From the IMG/VR virus record IMGVR_UViG_3300022744_000096, positions 1-24,512 of that record: DNA of 24,512 nt. The stretch is one strand, 5' to 3'. A model generated the notes under the pieces. It was given only the letters and a program-made list of their open reading frames with translations. It ran no database searches and was not told the origin of the DNA. The translations under genes and the position numbers were made by a program. Below are positions 21,751 to 24,512 of this stretch, piece after piece (positions within the stretch are counted from its first letter, which is position 1; every line of letters starts with the position of its first letter). This DNA is from a virus.

Positions 21751-23053
21751 CGGCGCTTGTCCTCTCGGCCTCTGCCCTCATCCTCCGAGCAACGGCGCGC
21801 AGTTTCTCCTTTTGCGTGAAGCTGGTTAGGAAGTCGGCCGGGTGGGGCTCGTCGATCTCGTACTTGCGTAGATAGGAAGCCAGATCGAAATGAGCCGACA
21901 ATCTGCGCACCTTGTCCGCGGCAGGATTGCTTTGCAGCTTAGGGGCAAAGCAGATCGCTTCCCAACACGCGTCCGTCGCGGCGGTTGCCCGTTCCGCCAC
22001 AACAGTCACCAAATGCGACCATGGACCCTCGTTGCTGAAGCTGTGCATTGCTCTCAGGTTGGGTCGATCAACGATCACCTGAGCGGATAGGTCACTCATC
22101 GTCGGGGCCAATCTGACCGGCTCCCATTGCATGGGGGTCAAGTTAGACGGACGGAATGGAGTCGACTGCAGAACTACGATGACCCTCCCCTTGGGCTGAG
22201 CCTCGGCGAACGTGGCATACAGCTCTTTCTTGTCAGCATCCGTCTCGGTCGGCATGTTGCTGATGTTGTAGGCAAGGACAGTGCTTGTTCCTCCGAACGA
22301 CCCAACATGTTCGATGCCCCCGATCACATCCGATCGGGTTATCCGCTTACCGTAGCATGCCCGTAGGCGCTGGGAGAACCCGTCGAGGGCACTGCGGATC
22401 CTGCCATGCTTGCGATCGATTCCCCTCAACCTATCCCAAGTTATTTCAGGCGAAGACGCTGCGACCGATGTCTGGATGTAGTCCCCCGCAGGTCCGCGAT
22501 ACTTTCGCGCCCATGAGTAGTGACAGAATTTGCACTTTCTCTTGCACCCAATGAACTGCTCGACCTTGCCGCAGACCTCATGGGGATACAACTCGGATTG
22601 CCCCATGATCACCGGACTAACGTCAGGAAGATTCATCACCGACGGATGTTCAAAGGGCCTGCCATCAACTGCTGCCTCGACCAACCGTAGGGCGAAAGAT
22701 TCGGACCTCCCGAATGCTGCATAGTCGATCAGATTTCTCACCACGTGCGGGTTCTGCATGCCTGCTCCACCTGCAACCACTCGAAAGGTTCGGCTGCCGC
22801 GTTTCCAGTCCGAACGCCTCCCGACTGCTTGGGTAAGAGCCAACATGTCGTAGGTTGATGTCATGGATACGAGCACCACCCTATGCTCGTGAGCCGATTC
22901 GGGTGAGCAATACCCAACCTGCAATCCGCCGCGCCTAAGGACGTCGGCGATCAGCTCAACACCCATGTTACCAAGTCCATCAAAAGATTCATCTTCGCTC
23001 CGCTGCTTGGCGGGGCGATAGACCAAGATCGCAACTTCACTACTTGTCGACAT
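21743..23053 (-). CDS. Radical SAM protein with degenerate B12-binding-type domain
   Basis: The protein is 436 aa from the ATG at 23053 (MSTSSEVAILVYRP), which overlaps parB by 14 bases. Residues 1-135 resemble a B12-binding Rossmann-type domain: an N-terminal strand, a GVELIADVLRRGGLQVGY helix-strand unit, SMTSTYD, VVAGGAGMQNP, and AAFGRSES matching the usual 'V-GEGE'. The DxHxxG cobalamin-ligand motif is absent. Residues 170-177 hold the CX3CX2C iron-sulfur motif (CKRKCKFC), and 262-271 (YNISNMPTET) corresponds to the later barrel motif. It would generate a 5'-deoxyadenosyl radical; the substrate is unknown. A C-terminal 120 residues are unassigned. GC content looks lower than in neighbouring genes. 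Confidence 0.75.
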   Translation of the reverse strand: MSTSSEVAILVYRPAKQRSEDESFDGLGNMGVELIADVLRRGGLQVGYCSPESAHEHRVVLVSMTSTYDMLALTQAVGRRSDWKRGSRTFRVVAGGAGMQNPHVVRNLIDYAAFGRSESFALRLVEAAVDGRPFEHPSVMNLPDVSPVIMGQSELYPHEVCGKVEQFIGCKRKCKFCHYSWARKYRGPAGDYIQTSVAASSPEITWDRLRGIDRKHGRIRSALDGFSQRLRACYGKRITRSDVIGGIEHVGSFGGTSTVLAYNISNMPTETDADKKELYATFAEAQPKGRVIVVLQSTPFRPSNLTPMQWEPVRLAPTMSDLSAQVIVDRPNLRAMHSFSNEGPWSHLVTVVAERATAATDACWEAICFAPKLQSNPAADKVRRLSAHFDLASYLRKYEIDEPHPADFLTSFTQKEKLRAVARRMRAEAERTSADV

Positions 23054-23612
23054 AGCGAAACCCGCATTTAGGGCACGTCGACAATTTGTCACCGGTCGAA
23101 TCCTCACCCGTCAGGTTGCCAAGCTCATCGTCATTGGCGGACTCCATATCAGCCAGCTCCTTCTCCAGCGCTCCCAGCTCCAACTCCGCAAACCCCTCGA
23201 CGTCCTCCAGCTCCTTGAGCTGCGCCAGCGCGTCCTCGGTGAAGTCTCCGCCGATGTGCGGGTTGTTGGCCACGAGGTTCGCCATGCGCTGCTTGTCCTC
23301 GTCCCAGTCCACGAAACGCACGCGGAAGCGCTCGCCGGTCTTGGGATGCAGGACGTAGCCATCGGCGCCGGTGCGCACCACCTCGACGGCACCGGCCGCG
23401 CGTAGGCGCTCGAGCCGCTGGTGGGCGCCGACGATCTGGCCGGTGCGATCGTTGAATACGATGCCAGACAGATCGCCGAACGCCTCCAGCGACACGCCAA
23501 GGCCCGCCCGGGCGGCGGCGCTCATCTTGCGCGGGTTGCGCGGGTCAGGTGCCAGCGCATCGAGCGGGACGCGAATCGATTCGACTCCAGTTCCTGGTTT
23601 AGACTTTGCCAC
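23040..23612 (-). CDS. ParB/Srx-like nuclease-domain protein with C-terminal CxxC
   Basis: The protein is 190 aa, starting at a GTG (23612). Residues 10-75 form a ParB N-terminal-like domain: IRVPLDALAPDPRNPRK, then LEAFGDLSGIVFNDRTGQIVGAHQRLERL, where GAHQR replaces the usual G-H-R ligand motif. A middle helical segment with DWDEDKQRMANLVANNPHIGGDF is often seen in phage ParB-like proteins. An acidic linker leads to a C-terminal CPKCGF (180-185), a half zinc ribbon. The family binds CTP or DNA or cleaves it; in phages it is often next to or fused with DNA-modifying enzymes. It is the first gene of the leftward late cluster, with a promoter-like element directly upstream. Confidence 0.75.
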   Translation of the reverse strand: MAKSKPGTGVESIRVPLDALAPDPRNPRKMSAAARAGLGVSLEAFGDLSGIVFNDRTGQIVGAHQRLERLRAAGAVEVVRTGADGYVLHPKTGERFRVRFVDWDEDKQRMANLVANNPHIGGDFTEDALAQLKELEDVEGFAELELGALEKELADMESANDDELGNLTGEDSTGDKLSTCPKCGFRYVDK

Positions 23613-23622
23613 GTTATGTCAG

Positions 23623-23651
23623 GTGGTACGCGCCTCGTGCCTTGCGGTCAA
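23623..23651 (-). promoter_or_regulatory. Phage promoter-like element before parB
   Basis: Minus strand: TTGACC at 23651-23646, GCAA, 17-base spacing, TACCAC at 23628-23623, then the GTG 10 bases later. The element is shared with portal and protease but lacks the GAGGGG ribosome site. It therefore shows that the conservation is not only ribosome-site duplication. Confidence 0.65.
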
Positions 23652-23707
23652 TGGGCCACCGATTCCGCGATCTAAAACCGCGCCTCGCGCCCAATTCCCC
23701 GGGGGCC

Positions 23708-23926
23708 ATGCTGCTGCCCGTCATCGCCCTGTCCGCTACCGCCTGCGCCCTGACGGGACTTACCGTCGCAATGTTCCGCCTGAGACGGGACCGCCGCGAC
23801 ATCGCCTACCTGGTCGAGACGGTCCAGCTCCTCGAAGATGCCAACTACCGCCTGGCCTGCGAGCTGTGCGGCACGGCAGCGGTTGACCACGCCGTCGCTC
23901 GGGCGGGAGTTCGGAAAAGAAACTGA
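23708..23926 (+). CDS. Small single-span membrane protein, unknown
   Basis: The product is 72 aa from the ATG at 23708; an upstream in-frame ATG would add 34 residues but has no better signal. A hydrophobic segment (LLPVIALSATACALTGLTVAMF) at the start is followed by a basic stop-transfer run (RLRRDRRD) and a helix (IAYLVETVQLLEDANYRLACELC). This is the layout of an N-terminally anchored membrane protein with a cytoplasmic helix. It is the first rightward frame of the right-hand region and ends 45 bases before the next start. The role is unknown; superinfection exclusion or holin-like functions would be speculation. Confidence 0.5.
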   Translation: MLLPVIALSATACALTGLTVAMFRLRRDRRDIAYLVETVQLLEDANYRLACELCGTAAVDHAVARAGVRKRN

Positions 23927-23936
23927 CGATTCTTTG

Positions 23937-23964
23937 TTGACATACCAGCGGGCGCTGGTATGAT
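23937..23964 (+). promoter_or_regulatory. Strong rightward promoter
   Basis: TTGACA at 23937-23942 and TATGAT at 23959-23964 are spaced by 16 bases, an almost perfect sigma-70 promoter. The start codon follows 7 bases after the -10 box, so the transcript should start at or next to the ATG. Confidence 0.8.
23942..23961. promoter_or_regulatory. Operator-like palindrome in the rightward promoter
   Basis: ATACCAGC, GGGC, GCTGGTAT is an 8-base perfect inverted repeat with a 4-base centre, lying between and overlapping the -35 and -10 boxes. This position is classical for a repressor operator. Confidence 0.65.
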
Positions 23965-23971
23965 GATTCTC

Positions 23972-24512
23972 ATGGAAACGACGACGCGCTACGCAGACGA
24001 TGTTCCGCTGGCCCTGGCTACCTCGGCCCACCAATGGACATCGCATGTCCCTGAGACCCGCGGAGAACAAGAGCGCGCCGACTACGACCGCACGCTGGCC
24101 AGCGACCGGGCCGAGCTGGAGAAGATCGCGGGCGAGGACCCGGCCAAGTTGGAGACGCTGTCCGCCGAGTGGGACGTCTACCGCGCTGGATACCGCACGC
24201 GCTTCCTCGCACGCCTGTCCGCGATGAGCCGATGCGCGTCCACGATGGTCACTGGCGCCAGCGGGTTCAATGCCCGCCGGGCCCAGAAGCGCAACGACAC
24301 CGCCGACAAGCGCGGGCAAGAGCTGCGGGATTACCGCGAGCGCACCCTGGCCGCCATCCGTCGCGCCCTGCAGCCAGAGCTGGCCCCGATTCGACGAGGG
24401 GACACCGACGAGCGCGAGCGCCTTCTGTCCAAGCTGGAAGAGCGCGAGGCTTTCCAGGCGCTGGCCATTAAGGCGAACAAGGCGATCAAAGGCCTGAACA
24501 CGCCGGCCGAGC
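23972..24512 (+). CDS. Early-region protein with coiled-coil, partial at right edge
   Basis: The frame is open from the ATG at 23972 to the window end (180 codons, no stop). It follows a strong promoter by 7 bases. The N-terminal 85 residues are charged and helical. Residues 88-106 (CASTMVTGASGFNARRAQK) recall a 'S-M-TG---F--R---K' motif from large phage and mobile-element proteins of Gram-negative bacteria and Bacteroides, judged from memory. This is followed by charged heptads (RERTLAAIRRALQPE and RERLLSKLEEREAF). The likely role is in early phage functions such as DNA replication or host takeover, but the evidence is only motif memory and promoter strength. Confidence 0.6.
   Translation, partial: METTTRYADDVPLALATSAHQWTSHVPETRGEQERADYDRTLASDRAELEKIAGEDPAKLETLSAEWDVYRAGYRTRFLARLSAMSRCASTMVTGASGFNARRAQKRNDTADKRGQELRDYRERTLAAIRRALQPELAPIRRGDTDERERLLSKLEEREAFQALAIKANKAIKGLNTPAE

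Noticed and set aside
23672-24319. A 215-codon leftward frame across the right-hand control region
   Set aside because: It runs opposite the membrane protein, a strong promoter and the early gene, and looks like a shadow (Gly/Arg/Ala-rich).
1-24512. tRNA genes, CRISPR array, insertion sequences or attachment sites
   Set aside because: None seen: no regularly spaced repeats, no tRNA-like cloverleaf recognised, no transposase frame and no integrase.

Overview
The window is most of the left-reading late (virion) region of a Mu-like, contractile-tailed phage or prophage with high GC content, flanked on the right by the start of a rightward early or accessory region. The structural genes follow the Mu late order. 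Reading leftward on the minus strand they are: ParB-like protein, radical SAM protein, small terminase, large terminase, DUF935-type portal, Mu gpF-like head protein, protease with an internal scaffold start, decoration protein, gpT-like major capsid, a coiled-coil protein, gp36-like connector, gpG-like protein, tail terminator candidate, sheath, tube, frameshifted chaperone pair, tape measure, an unknown tail protein, a hub/spike protein and two unknown fibre-region proteins. The last runs off the left edge. No transposase, integrase, repressor, lysis gene, tRNA or CRISPR is visible, so the window cannot say whether this is a transposing phage or a prophage. The host is probably a high-GC Gram-negative bacterium. 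The decoration and sheath domain types feel familiar from myxobacterial or environmental phages, but that is an impression, not a result.

Region by region: 1-7300 is tail and baseplate; 7328-11011 is sheath, tube and head-tail joining; 11013-15156 is capsid; 15236-17378 is a foreign-looking rightward cassette of eight small genes inside the leftward head cluster; 17375-21750 is head protein F, portal and terminase; 21743-23612 is the ParB plus radical SAM pair; 23613-24512 is a control region with a small membrane protein and a partial early gene.

The least expected features are these. (1) A repeated promoter-like element (TTGACCGCAA, 11 bases, CGTACCACC) lies directly before the ParB, portal and protease genes. 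In all of these, and in the two rightward promoters, the start codon is only 7-10 bases after the -10 box, so the messages would be leaderless or nearly so. (2) The rightward cassette begins with two small, apparently paralogous helix-turn-helix proteins and shares a back-to-back control region with the capsid operon. (3) A radical SAM enzyme with a degenerate B12-type N-terminal domain and visibly lower GC sits between parB and the terminase, by overlap coupled to both. (4) Two mutually exclusive hairpins lie between the major capsid gene and the next gene. (5) A signal-peptide-like N-terminus occurs on a protein in the tail fibre position.

Working model (inference): the portal and protease promoters let head genes be expressed in blocks, with the rightward cassette read from its own promoter as a moron. 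The ParB/radical SAM pair may act on DNA before packaging by the adjacent terminase. Family names are assigned from motif memory and gene order; no database search was possible.
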